Part shown: positions 28,514 through 36,546 of the stretch, in pieces
Layout: every line of letters begins with the position of its first letter
Numbering within the stretch: position 1 is the first letter of the stretch
NCBI RefSeq assembly: GCF_001423525.1
Contig: NZ_LMOI01000024.1
Coordinates: forward strand, 62,001-126,000
DNA length: 64,000 bases
Direction of reading: 5' to 3'
Origin: Arthrobacter sp. Leaf137
GTDB taxonomy: Bacteria > Actinomycetota > Actinomycetes > Actinomycetales > Micrococcaceae
Made by a program: the position numbers and the translations under genes
Notes under the pieces: generated by a model
Told to the model about the DNA's origin: nothing
The model's database searches: none
The model's input: the letters and a program-made list of their open reading frames with translations, nothing else

Positions 28514-29986
28514 GTGGCAATCTTTACCGACCCCATTAGGGAGCACGCCGATTTCGGCCCGGGTGATGCCGAATGGCTTCACCTGCTGGTGGGGGACTGG
28601 CAGATGGTTGCGGACCTGGCCTTCGCCGACCTCGCACTGTGGTTCCCGCATCCGGAATACGGGTACGTGGCGCTGGCGCACGTCCGGCCGTCCACTACGC
28701 ACACCGTGTTCCACGGGGACTTCGTCGGCGAAGGCATCCGCTCCGACCTTCGGCCCCTGGTGGACAAGGCCTGGAACAGCAGGGCCATCGAGCGCTCCAG
28801 CGAGACAAACTGGAGCAGCGACATGGCACTGCGGGTCGAGGCTGTCCCCATGGTACGGAATGGGCGGACCCTGGCCGTTGTCACTACGCACATGGACCTG
28901 TCCAGCTCACGGATGCCGTCCCGGCTTGAGCTGACGTACCGTCAGTGCGCCTATGACCTGTTGCGGATGGGAACGCTTGGCCTGTGGCCCGACTTCGCTT
29001 CGCCAACGGGGTCGCGCCGCGGCGCGCCGCGGGTGGGGGACGGATTGATCAGGCTCGACGCCGACGGCGTGGTGCAGTACGCCAGCCCCAACGGTGTTTC
29101 TGCCTTCCGCCGGCTTGGTGATGGTGAATCGCTGGAGGGCCGTTCCTTGGCGGAGGTAACTGCCAGCCTCCTCAAGGACCGTCGGATGGTCGATGAAACC
29201 TTGCCCCTGGTTGTTACCGGCCGGATGCCGTGGCGCAGTGAAATCGAGTCCCGCGGCGTTAGCTTGTCCCTGCGGGCGATTCCCCTTCGTGACGAACAGC
29301 AACGGTTCGGTGCCCTGGTGCTGTGCCGCGATGTGTCGGAGCTTAGGCGGCGGGAAATGGAGCTGGTGACCAAGGACGCCACCATCCGGGAAATCCACCA
29401 CCGGGTGAAAAACAATCTTCAAACCGTGGCTGCCCTGCTGCGGATGCAGTCGCGCCGGATGGTGAGCGAGGAAGCCAAACAAGGCCTGGAGCAGGCGATG
29501 CGCCGGGTTGCGACGATCGCGCTGGTCCACGAGACCCTGTCCCAGGGCCTGACCCAGAGCGTCGATTTCGATGAGCTGATTGGTCGGCAGTTCAGGCTGT
29601 CCGCCGAGGTCGCCTCACCGTCCCAGCAGGTGAAGACGGAACGTTCGGGCACTTTCGGCGAGCTTCCCAGCGACCTGGCCACCCCCCTTGCACTGGTGAT
29701 CAACGAACTGGTCACCAACGCTGTGGAACATGGCCTTGAAGGGCGGGCAGGGACGGTGTGGCTTATTGCCGACCGTGCGGAGGGCGAGGATGGCGACGAC
29801 GAAGAGCTCACCGTGACCATCGCCGACAATGGCGTGGGATTACCGGATACTCCGCACGTCGAGGGTCTTGGCCTTCAGATCGTGCGGACCCTGGTGACCA
29901 GCGAGCTTGGCGGAAGCATCCAGTGGCTGCCCCGCGAAGGCGGCGGCACAGCGGTCCGCATCCGCCTGAGCCTCTTGGGCCGGTAG
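28514..29986 (+). CDS. pdtaS: PdtaS-like cytoplasmic sensor histidine kinase
   Basis: A 490-residue kinase with no membrane segment. Order: GAF-like domain (about 1-150), PAS-like domain (about 175-280), HisKA_2 dimerisation box with the phospho-histidine in EIHHRVKNNLQ (H296 before R297), and HATPase (ALVINELVTNAVEHG, TIADNGVGLP). In mycobacteria PdtaS phosphorylates the antiterminator PdtaR; no PdtaR gene is in the window. GTG start with GGAGGTGCA upstream, 28 bp after the glutamate dehydrogenase gene. Adjacency to whiB1 matches Rv3220c-Rv3219. Confidence 0.92.
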   Translation: MAIFTDPIREHADFGPGDAEWLHLLVGDWQMVADLAFADLALWFPHPEYGYVALAHVRPSTTHTVFHGDFVGEGIRSDLRPLVDKAWNSRAIERSSETNWSSDMALRVEAVPMVRNGRTLAVVTTHMDLSSSRMPSRLELTYRQCAYDLLRMGTLGLWPDFASPTGSRRGAPRVGDGLIRLDADGVVQYASPNGVSAFRRLGDGESLEGRSLAEVTASLLKDRRMVDETLPLVVTGRMPWRSEIESRGVSLSLRAIPLRDEQQRFGALVLCRDVSELRRREMELVTKDATIREIHHRVKNNLQTVAALLRMQSRRMVSEEAKQGLEQAMRRVATIALVHETLSQGLTQSVDFDELIGRQFRLSAEVASPSQQVKTERSGTFGELPSDLATPLALVINELVTNAVEHGLEGRAGTVWLIADRAEGEDGDDEELTVTIADNGVGLPDTPHVEGLGLQIVRTLVTSELGGSIQWLPREGGGTAVRIRLSLLGR

Positions 29987-30033
29987 CCGGACGGCGCCTG
30001 CTGTCCGGCGGCGTCCCCTGGCATTAAATGGAG

Positions 30034-30080
30034 AGAGCCCCGGCGGCAACCTGATCGGTTGCTGCCGGGGCTCTTTCTAT
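30034..30080. terminator. Bidirectional intrinsic terminator between pdtaS and whiB1
   Basis: An 18-bp stem (30034-30051 with 30057-30074; one G-T pair) with loop TGATC, followed by TTCTAT. It separates convergent pdtaS and whiB1 and could serve both. Confidence 0.85.
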
Positions 30081-30121
30081 TTGGCGGATATCCTTCCGCT
30101 GTATGTCCGGGGGCCTGCCGC

Positions 30122-30388
30122 TTATGAAGCGCGGCGTGCCCGGGCTGCCCGGCGCTTAAGGGCGCGGCGCTCGTCTTCGCTCATGCCGCCCCAGACGCCG
30201 GCGTCCTGGCCGGACTCAAGTGCCCACTGAAGGCAGGTATCGACTACCGGGCACCGGCGGCAGACACTTTTGGCTTCCTCGATCTGCAGGAGGGCCGGCC
30301 CCGTGTTCCCGACGGGGAAGAAGAGTTCAGGATCCTTCTCGAGGCACGCTGCGCGGTTACGCCAATCCATGCTGATTAGTTGCTCCAT
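30122..30388 (-). CDS. whiB1: WhiB1-type iron-sulfur transcription factor
   Basis: An 88-residue Wbl protein. Four cysteines for a [4Fe-4S] cluster are visible (C15, C43, C46, C52), with the C-x2-C-x5-C spacing, the GVWGG turn (64-68) and a basic C-terminal DNA-contact region (RRALKRRAARARR). The core MDWRNRAACL and DPELFFPVGNTGPALLQIEEAK closely resemble mycobacterial WhiB1, a nitric-oxide-responsive essential regulator that binds the primary sigma factor. Two starts are possible: ATG 30388, or ATG 30370 (MDWRNRAACL), which matches the mycobacterial N-terminus. A hairpin with T-rich tail lies about 50 nt upstream of the gene. Confidence 0.96.
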   Translation of the reverse strand: MEQLISMDWRNRAACLEKDPELFFPVGNTGPALLQIEEAKSVCRRCPVVDTCLQWALESGQDAGVWGGMSEDERRALKRRAARARRAS

Positions 30389-30439
30389 TTCTGGGAATCG
30401 CCCTTTGTGAAATTATTCACTAGTAGCTACAAAGGAAAA

Positions 30440-30455
30440 GGGCCCGGCAGGGCCC
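30440..30455 (-). promoter_or_regulatory. Terminator-like hairpin in the whiB1 leader
   Basis: GGGCCC (30440-30445) and GGGCCC (30450-30455) flank a 4-nt loop. Read on the minus strand the hairpin is followed by TTTTCC, like a short intrinsic terminator, 52 nt before the whiB1 start. It could be an attenuator or just stop upstream transcripts. No start site is known to me. Confidence 0.4.
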
Positions 30456-30601
30456 CCTTGGTCATCTTCATCAAGCCTGTCATGTTAACGCTGTGTAAAC
30501 AAGGGGTAATAACGCTTGATATCCCGGGAATGCTGAGCGATACATCACACTGCTGGCGCTGGCCCTCACCAGTCTCCGACTATGTCGGGTATGGTGCCAG
30601 T

Positions 30602-31090
30602 GTGTCAAGACCCCCTTCCATGCCTGCAGAGTCCCCGCCCCCTCCCGGGGGAACCCACCCCGGCCAGGACGGTGCCGTTGCATCAGGGAAGGTGCGGCCT
30701 CCCCGCGCCGCTGTCCTTATTGCCGTGGTGGTTGCGGCCGAGGCGACGGCCCTCCTGGCGGCAGCTGCATGGTACGCATTCGAGCTGGTATCGGGGAGCC
30801 CCGTCCTGTCGTTCTGGGGTGCGGTGTTTACCCTCGGGCTTTTGCTCGCCTTTTCGGCGTGGTTGTTCGCGGTGGGTCATTTCCTGTACCGCGGGTTCCG
30901 GTGGACCCGTGCGGCAGCCCTGGTGGCCCAACTGTTCGTTCTGACGATCGGTTTCCCCACCCTGACCAGCGGCCTGATCCTTGCTGGATTGGCGATGGTT
31001 GTCCCTGCGGTGGCAGCCCTTGTGCTCCTGTTCCACAGCAGCGTTATCGCCTATGCTTCCCGGGCCGGCGGAGTGCCGCCGGCCTTGTAG
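30602..31090 (+). CDS. Small integral membrane protein, function unknown
   Basis: A 162-residue protein with a Pro-rich cytoplasmic N-terminus (about 35 residues) and four hydrophobic helices (ALVIAVVV-type stretch near 38-60, FWGAVFTLGLLLAFSAWLFAVG, AALVAQLFVLTIGFPTL, LILAGLAMVVPAVAALVLLF). I do not recognise a family. GTG 30602 is used; ATG 30620 is an alternative, and neither has a clear ribosome-binding site, so a leaderless transcript is possible. Its last 40 bp overlap the end of the convergent FHA-FtsK gene. Confidence 0.65.
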   Translation: MSRPPSMPAESPPPPGGTHPGQDGAVASGKVRPPRAAVLIAVVVAAEATALLAAAAWYAFELVSGSPVLSFWGAVFTLGLLLAFSAWLFAVGHFLYRGFRWTRAAALVAQLFVLTIGFPTLTSGLILAGLAMVVPAVAALVLLFHSSVIAYASRAGGVPPAL

Positions 31091-34000
31091 CCAGTTTTGC
31101 TGCCGCCGCTGCCGCAGGCCTCAGACCCGGGCGGCGCCCAGGCAACCTGGAGGGCGGCGGACCCTCCTCCGGAAATCAGCACTGCCCTGCCCGGCGGAGC
31201 AGCGGGCTCCGCCTCGAAGCGGACGCCGAAGAGGTCCCCGTCCGCCATGGAGCGCGGCGCGAGCAGCATTCCGGCGCCGTGAGCCCTGGACGCCATAACA
31301 AGGGGGAGGCGTTGCAGCAGCAGGGGATTGTAGTTTGCTGTCAACATGACGGTGTGGCCCCGTGACTGGAGTTCCGCCAGTGCAGTCAGCGCATCGGGAG
31401 ACAGGTGGTCGGCATCGTCGGCGATCAGGACCCGGCTCCCCGCCGGAGCCCGGGACGCGGCGTCCAGGCGCAGTGATGTCCAAAACCTGTCCGGCTCTGC
31501 GGCATCCGGCGGATGCACCCAGCAGGTTTCCGGGTTGAGGATCCGTAGCGCGCGGAGGCTGTTCGTTTTACCGCCGCCGGGGCGGCCCAGAATGGTGAAA
31601 ACGCCGCCGGCGGGTACGTGCAGGCGGACCGGGGAGAGCTCGTCCCCACCCACGCCGATCAGAAGTCCGGGCGGGGTGGACCCGGCGGCGGCCACGGATG
31701 AGACCGGGTTCGTTGCAGACTCCTGAACGTCCGTCGCTGAGACGAGCGGGGGCAATGACTCAATCCGGAAGGGCAGGGTTCCCTGCTTGGCGTTCAGCTC
31801 CCTGCCCGTGTCCTGGTGCCACTGGTCCGCTATGGCGAGGTCATAGACCTGGCAGACCACGGGCTCGCTTCCTGCGAATGGTCCGAAGGCCACCGCCCGC
31901 CCTTTCACCTTTTCCGTGGAAGGCATCCTGGGCCAAGCGAGCCTGCTGTCCTCGTTGGAGGCTGCGGGGAAATACAGCCGGTTTTGCAGGGAGCCGCCAA
32001 AACGGGCGGTGGCCAGTTCCCGTTCCCCGGATATGGCGACCGATATCCCGGCGCGCTGACCGTCCCGGACCAGGTCCTGTACCACGTCCTCAGCCCACGC
32101 AAGCGGTCCGGACCTGAAGGCAGAAACCCAGGATCCCCACCCGGAGATGACCAGCACCAACGGAGTGGCCCAATCATCAGGGCGGTTGAGGCGGTGGCCA
32201 AGTTCGCGGGCCAGCCGCTCCAGTACACGGACCGCGCGGCGGAGTTCGTGGAGGCCGGCATGGGCCCCCGTCCTTTGATGGCCGGCGGCATGCTGGAGTC
32301 CGCCCGGGGCATCGAGGAAGTAGCAGTGTGACTCACGCGGGTGCGCCAGCAGGCGGCGTACTGCGAGGTCCAAGGCTTCAACGGCGCCGGAGGAGGCAGA
32401 GCCAACGAGCCCCAGGTGGCCGTGCCGGGCTGGTTCCCAGATCAGGGGAAGGACGCATTGGGCATGGGGCAGGTCCATGGCGCCCAGCTCAACAGACCAT
32501 TCCGGCCGAGACCCGGATGCCTGCTGGCCGTTTGCCTGCACCGGTGTCACCACGGGTTCCCGGAGCTCATGCGGAAGGGGAGGCGCTACGGGGTGCCGGG
32601 GAGGTGACCCACCCCGTGCTGCCCAAAGCCTGCGGACCAATTCAACGTATGGCCGTGCGGCCTGCGCCGGGGTTGACGTTTGGCAGCGGGGTGCACCTCC
32701 TTCTCCCGCCCTCAGGAAATCAGAAGTGCGCTGAACGTGAAGGGCGTCGTTCCGGGTTTCCGCGACGGAAAGGTTCAGTGTTGCCGCCTGGAATTCCTGG
32801 GCAGGTTCCGTTCCACGTGCAAGGAACGCGCGCCCTGGGCAGCCCACTCCGATGCCTGCCGCAGCTTTGGTGCCGATAATGTCATGGGATTCCATGTCGG
32901 ACTGTACCCGCAGGGCAATGCTCGACGTCACGTTGGCCCTGATATCGGCTGTCAGTGCTCCCTGCGGCCGCTGAGTGGCCATCACCAAATGGATGCCAAG
33001 GGAACGTCCGATGGCGGCAATGCGCATCAGCTCCCGCAGGACCTCCGGTGCGTCATCCACGAGCATTCTGAACTCATCGATGACGATGACGAGATGGGGG
33101 AGCGCGGGGCCTGCAACATCCGGCGTGGACCGGTAGGACGCCAGATCCGGCACGTTTGCCGCGGCGAGGGCCTCCTCACGGAGCCGGATCTCAGCCCGCA
33201 ATGAGGCGAGCGTGCGGTCCAGCTCACTGGCGGACAAGTCAGTCAGCAGCCCAACACAGTGCACGAGGTCGGCTAACGGCCCGAGTCCGGAGCCGCCCTT
33301 GAAGTCAACGAAGAGGAAGTTCACCAGTTCGGGCGGGTGACTTAGTGCCAGCGCAACAACGAGGGTGCGCAGCAGCTCCGACTTCCCCGAACCGGTGGTA
33401 CCCGCCACCAGGAGATGTGGCCCGTCGCCGTCAAGGTCCCAGGACCTGACGCCTCCGGCGCTGAGTCCCAGCGGAACTGCCAGCCCCGTGGCCTGCTCCG
33501 CCGTCTCCCACCGCGCAGCTGTGGCGGCCGCGGATAAGGGCATGACATCCTCCAGGGCGCACGTATCCGGGACGCAGTCTTCCCGCGCCCTGCCATCCGC
33601 TCCGGCTGCAAGGTTCCGGCAAAATGCGTCAAAGACCGTCGCAGGAGCCAAGTCGGGAACGAATCCCGTATCGCCTTCCGGGCAAAGTAAGGAGGATTCC
33701 GGCTCGGACAGTTCCACATCAGCGCTACTGGCTGGCTCTCCCGTGGTGATGAACCTGAGGACCTGCCATCCGAGCTGGATGGCAGTAGCGGCAAGGGCGT
33801 TGTCCGTTTCCCGGCAGTCTGACGGGCCGGCGATGATGAGGACTTCGTGCGGGTAGCCCCCGGAAGAATTCTCGGACAGATGCCGTCGGCATGACTCCCC
33901 GGTTGCTGTCAGGACGACGCGGGGAAGGAACCTTGCAGCGAGGGGAAGGACTTCCGGCCGGCCGTGGATGACCACCCTGGTCTCTGTACCCCGGGGATAA

Positions 34001-35124
34001 CCGGCCAACTGCATGACCAGCGCCCTGATCATGGCGTCCAGCGCCGGGCGTGCTCCTTGAAATACTGTCTCCGGCCGGGACGGATTGAGGAGGATTGGCA
34101 CCGCACCAGCCGACGGCAGGTCCCGGACTGCGCCGGCGGGCTGGACGCTGATATTCGCGGGCTGTGCGCCCAAGCCGAGTCGAAGCCAGATCCTGCCATC
34201 GCCGGCGCCTCTCCCGTGAGATCCAAGGCGCGGCGCACTCAAGGCGAGTGAGGCCAGGGACGGCCCGGCCCGTCGTCGTCGTTCCTTGTCCTCCTGGACA
34301 GCCGCAGCGACTGCGGCTGCGTTGTCCCGCCGCTGCCTTCGCCCCGTTAGCAGCGGAATCAGCACCGAGACGGCTGAGGCGCCGGCGAACGCCAGGAACA
34401 TCCACATTCCCGTAAAGACAGCCAAACCGACCCCGATGACCAAGGGGAGCGTCGCGGTCAGTAAGAGGACTGCGCGATTTCCGTGATCGGTGCCGGCGGT
34501 AACGGGAATGGGGTCCGCCACCGAAGCGCCCGCGTCCGCCAGGTGCCCCGGCAGGCGGCCCGTGAAGATCAGGGACATGACCGACGTCCCGCACCGGATG
34601 ACGGAGGCCGTGGACACGGCCGCATTCCGGACTCTCCGGCCATCCACCCACGTTCCATTGGAGCTGTCCAGGTCTTCGATGAAGATGCCTGTGTCCGTGA
34701 CGGTCAGCTTCGCATGCTCCCGCGACATTTCGGCGTCAGCAATGGAGATCCGCGCGCCGCTCCTGCCAACTGTGTAGGTGCCCCGGACAAGGGCAACAAC
34801 GGCACCGGCTCCCGAGCCGCTGTGGACAGCCAGGGCCAGCCCAGCCTCCGCCTCGTCCGCAATCCGGGACAGCTGCTTCCTGAGCGGCGGCCTGGCATCG
34901 CCGGCATCGACGAGTACCGCGCCGGTGACAAGGGGAGCGGTGCCAACGTTGAGCGAGCCCAGGCGGATTCCCCGGACGGTAATCTCCCCCGTGCCGAACT
35001 GGCGGGCAAGATGGTGGTGGATTTCCGTCCCTGCGGTTCCGGCGGGAGCCTCAATGGTCAGCTCCAGTGGATCGTCGCCGGAACCAGGGCCGGCTGCTCT
35101 TACCAACGTGCAGTGGAGTGTCAT
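31051..35124 (-). CDS. FHA-FtsK/EssC-like multi-module membrane ATPase
   Basis: A 1357-residue protein. Order: ubiquitin-like/EssC-type N-terminus (about 1-85), FHA phosphothreonine-binding domain (about 115-187, YTVGRSGARISIADAEMSREHAKL and SSNGTWVDGRRV), two membrane helices (about 217-237 and 240-260), a linker, FtsK module 1 with intact P-loop GTTGSGKS (575-582) and Walker B LVIVIDEF, module 2 with a degenerate loop VGSASSGAVE (907-916), and module 3 with P-loop GRPGGGKT (1180-1187) and VLIADDAD (1232-1239). This is the architecture of type VII secretion ATPases (EssC/EccC). No WXG100 or other ESX gene is in the window. Start ATG 35124 has AAAGGA upstream. Confidence 0.9.
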   Translation of the reverse strand: MTLHCTLVRAAGPGSGDDPLELTIEAPAGTAGTEIHHHLARQFGTGEITVRGIRLGSLNVGTAPLVTGAVLVDAGDARPPLRKQLSRIADEAEAGLALAVHSGSGAGAVVALVRGTYTVGRSGARISIADAEMSREHAKLTVTDTGIFIEDLDSSNGTWVDGRRVRNAAVSTASVIRCGTSVMSLIFTGRLPGHLADAGASVADPIPVTAGTDHGNRAVLLLTATLPLVIGVGLAVFTGMWMFLAFAGASAVSVLIPLLTGRRQRRDNAAAVAAAVQEDKERRRRAGPSLASLALSAPRLGSHGRGAGDGRIWLRLGLGAQPANISVQPAGAVRDLPSAGAVPILLNPSRPETVFQGARPALDAMIRALVMQLAGYPRGTETRVVIHGRPEVLPLAARFLPRVVLTATGESCRRHLSENSSGGYPHEVLIIAGPSDCRETDNALAATAIQLGWQVLRFITTGEPASSADVELSEPESSLLCPEGDTGFVPDLAPATVFDAFCRNLAAGADGRAREDCVPDTCALEDVMPLSAAATAARWETAEQATGLAVPLGLSAGGVRSWDLDGDGPHLLVAGTTGSGKSELLRTLVVALALSHPPELVNFLFVDFKGGSGLGPLADLVHCVGLLTDLSASELDRTLASLRAEIRLREEALAAANVPDLASYRSTPDVAGPALPHLVIVIDEFRMLVDDAPEVLRELMRIAAIGRSLGIHLVMATQRPQGALTADIRANVTSSIALRVQSDMESHDIIGTKAAAGIGVGCPGRAFLARGTEPAQEFQAATLNLSVAETRNDALHVQRTSDFLRAGEGGAPRCQTSTPAQAARPYVELVRRLWAARGGSPPRHPVAPPLPHELREPVVTPVQANGQQASGSRPEWSVELGAMDLPHAQCVLPLIWEPARHGHLGLVGSASSGAVEALDLAVRRLLAHPRESHCYFLDAPGGLQHAAGHQRTGAHAGLHELRRAVRVLERLARELGHRLNRPDDWATPLVLVISGWGSWVSAFRSGPLAWAEDVVQDLVRDGQRAGISVAISGERELATARFGGSLQNRLYFPAASNEDSRLAWPRMPSTEKVKGRAVAFGPFAGSEPVVCQVYDLAIADQWHQDTGRELNAKQGTLPFRIESLPPLVSATDVQESATNPVSSVAAAGSTPPGLLIGVGGDELSPVRLHVPAGGVFTILGRPGGGKTNSLRALRILNPETCWVHPPDAAEPDRFWTSLRLDAASRAPAGSRVLIADDADHLSPDALTALAELQSRGHTVMLTANYNPLLLQRLPLVMASRAHGAGMLLAPRSMADGDLFGVRFEAEPAAPPGRAVLISGGGSAALQVAWAPPGSEACGSGGSKTGYKAGGTPPAREA

Positions 35125-35358
35125 GTGGTGGATTCCTTTGAACGTAGTTCCCAAGCTAAGAGACAGGCTCCGAACGGGCAGGCCCGAACGTGGGCTATGT
35201 GGAAAACGTTCCGTGCCCTCTGGGACGCAGCTGGCTCATGGGCATTTCGCCGGGCCGGTGCCTGCGGCCGATTCGACTGGCGCTGCAGTCACTCGGGTAG
35301 GCTAGAGCAGCAGACAATGCTCAACATTGCGCTGCCCGCATTCGAACCAGGAGATTTT

Positions 35359-36546
35359 GTGACCGCTGACCTCGTCATCGTAGGGTCCGGCTTTTTTGGC
35401 CTGACAATCGCAGAACAGGCCGCCACTGAGCTCGGCTTGAAGGTCGTTGTCCTCGACCGTCGCCACCACATCGGCGGAAACGCCTACAGCGAAAAGGAAG
35501 AGCAGACAGGCATCGAGGTGCACCGCTATGGTGCCCACCTGTTCCACACTTCAAACGAACGCGTGTGGGAGTACGTCAACCGGTTCACCAGCTTTACCAA
35601 CTACGTGCACAAGGTTTACGGGGTCCACAAGGGTGAGGTTTACTCCCTCCCCATCAACCTCGCCACCATCAACCAGTTCTTCCGGGCAAACCTCACTCCG
35701 GGCCAGGCCAAGGACCTGATCCAGGAGCAGGCCGGAGAACTTGCAGGCACCGACCCGCAGAACCTCAACGACAAGGGAATCCAGCTGATCGGGCGCCCCC
35801 TGTACGAAGCCTTCATCAAGCACTACACGGGCAAGCAGTGGCAGACGGACCCGAAGGACCTTCCCGCCGGGATCATCTCGCGGCTCCCGGTTCGCTACAA
35901 CTACGACAACCGGTACTTCAACGACAAGTACGAGGGCCTGCCCACCAACGGTTACACGGCCTGGATCGAAAAGATGGCGGAGCACCCGAACATCGAGGTC
36001 CGCCTGAACACGGACTTCTTTGATGAGTCGCACGAATACAGCAAGAACAAGGTCGTCGGCAATATTCCGGTCGTGTACACGGGGCCCGTTGACCGCTACT
36101 TCGATTACGCCGAGGGAGACCTGTCCTGGCGCACGATTGATTTCGAAGAGGAAGTGCTCGATGTCGGCGACTTCCAGGGTACGTCCGTGGTCAACTACAA
36201 CGACGAAGACGTGGCCTACACCCGCGTTATCGAGCCCCGTCACTTCCACCCCGAGCGGGAGTACCAGACGGAAAAAACCGTCATCATGCGCGAGTTCTCG
36301 CGCTTTGCCGAGAAGGGCGACGAGCCCTACTACCCGATCAACACTTCGGCAGACCGTGACCGGCTGCTCAAGTACCGCGATCTCGCGGCCGGCGAAAAGG
36401 ACGTCCTGTTCGGTGGCCGCCTGGGCACCTACAAGTACCTTGACATGCACATGGCCATCGGTTCTGCCCTGACCATGTTCGACAACAAAATCCGTCCTCA
36501 CTTCGAGGCGGGAGCCGACATCGAAAGCGGAGGAGTCGACGCATGA
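35359..36546 (+). CDS. glf: UDP-galactopyranose mutase
   Basis: A 395-residue flavoenzyme that interconverts UDP-galactopyranose and UDP-galactofuranose. It shows the FAD-binding start VIVGSGFFGLTIAE, then VLDRRHHIGGNAYSE, YGAHLFHTSNERVWEYVN, KHYTGKQWQTDPKDLP, and the C-terminal GRLGTYKYLDMHMAIGSAL. The GTG at 35359 is chosen because CAGGAG lies 6 nt before it; an ATG at 35317 would add 14 residues. A TAGGCT at 35298-35303 may be the -10 box, which would leave too short a leader for the ATG. It overlaps the GlfT2-like gene by 4 bp, as expected for a galactan operon. Confidence 0.96.
   Translation: MTADLVIVGSGFFGLTIAEQAATELGLKVVVLDRRHHIGGNAYSEKEEQTGIEVHRYGAHLFHTSNERVWEYVNRFTSFTNYVHKVYGVHKGEVYSLPINLATINQFFRANLTPGQAKDLIQEQAGELAGTDPQNLNDKGIQLIGRPLYEAFIKHYTGKQWQTDPKDLPAGIISRLPVRYNYDNRYFNDKYEGLPTNGYTAWIEKMAEHPNIEVRLNTDFFDESHEYSKNKVVGNIPVVYTGPVDRYFDYAEGDLSWRTIDFEEEVLDVGDFQGTSVVNYNDEDVAYTRVIEPRHFHPEREYQTEKTVIMREFSRFAEKGDEPYYPINTSADRDRLLKYRDLAAGEKDVLFGGRLGTYKYLDMHMAIGSALTMFDNKIRPHFEAGADIESGGVDA

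Noticed and set aside
31051..35124. Type VII secretion locus around the EssC-like ATPase
   Set aside because: No WXG100-sized genes or other ESX components in the neighbouring 10 kb; only the ATPase is supported.
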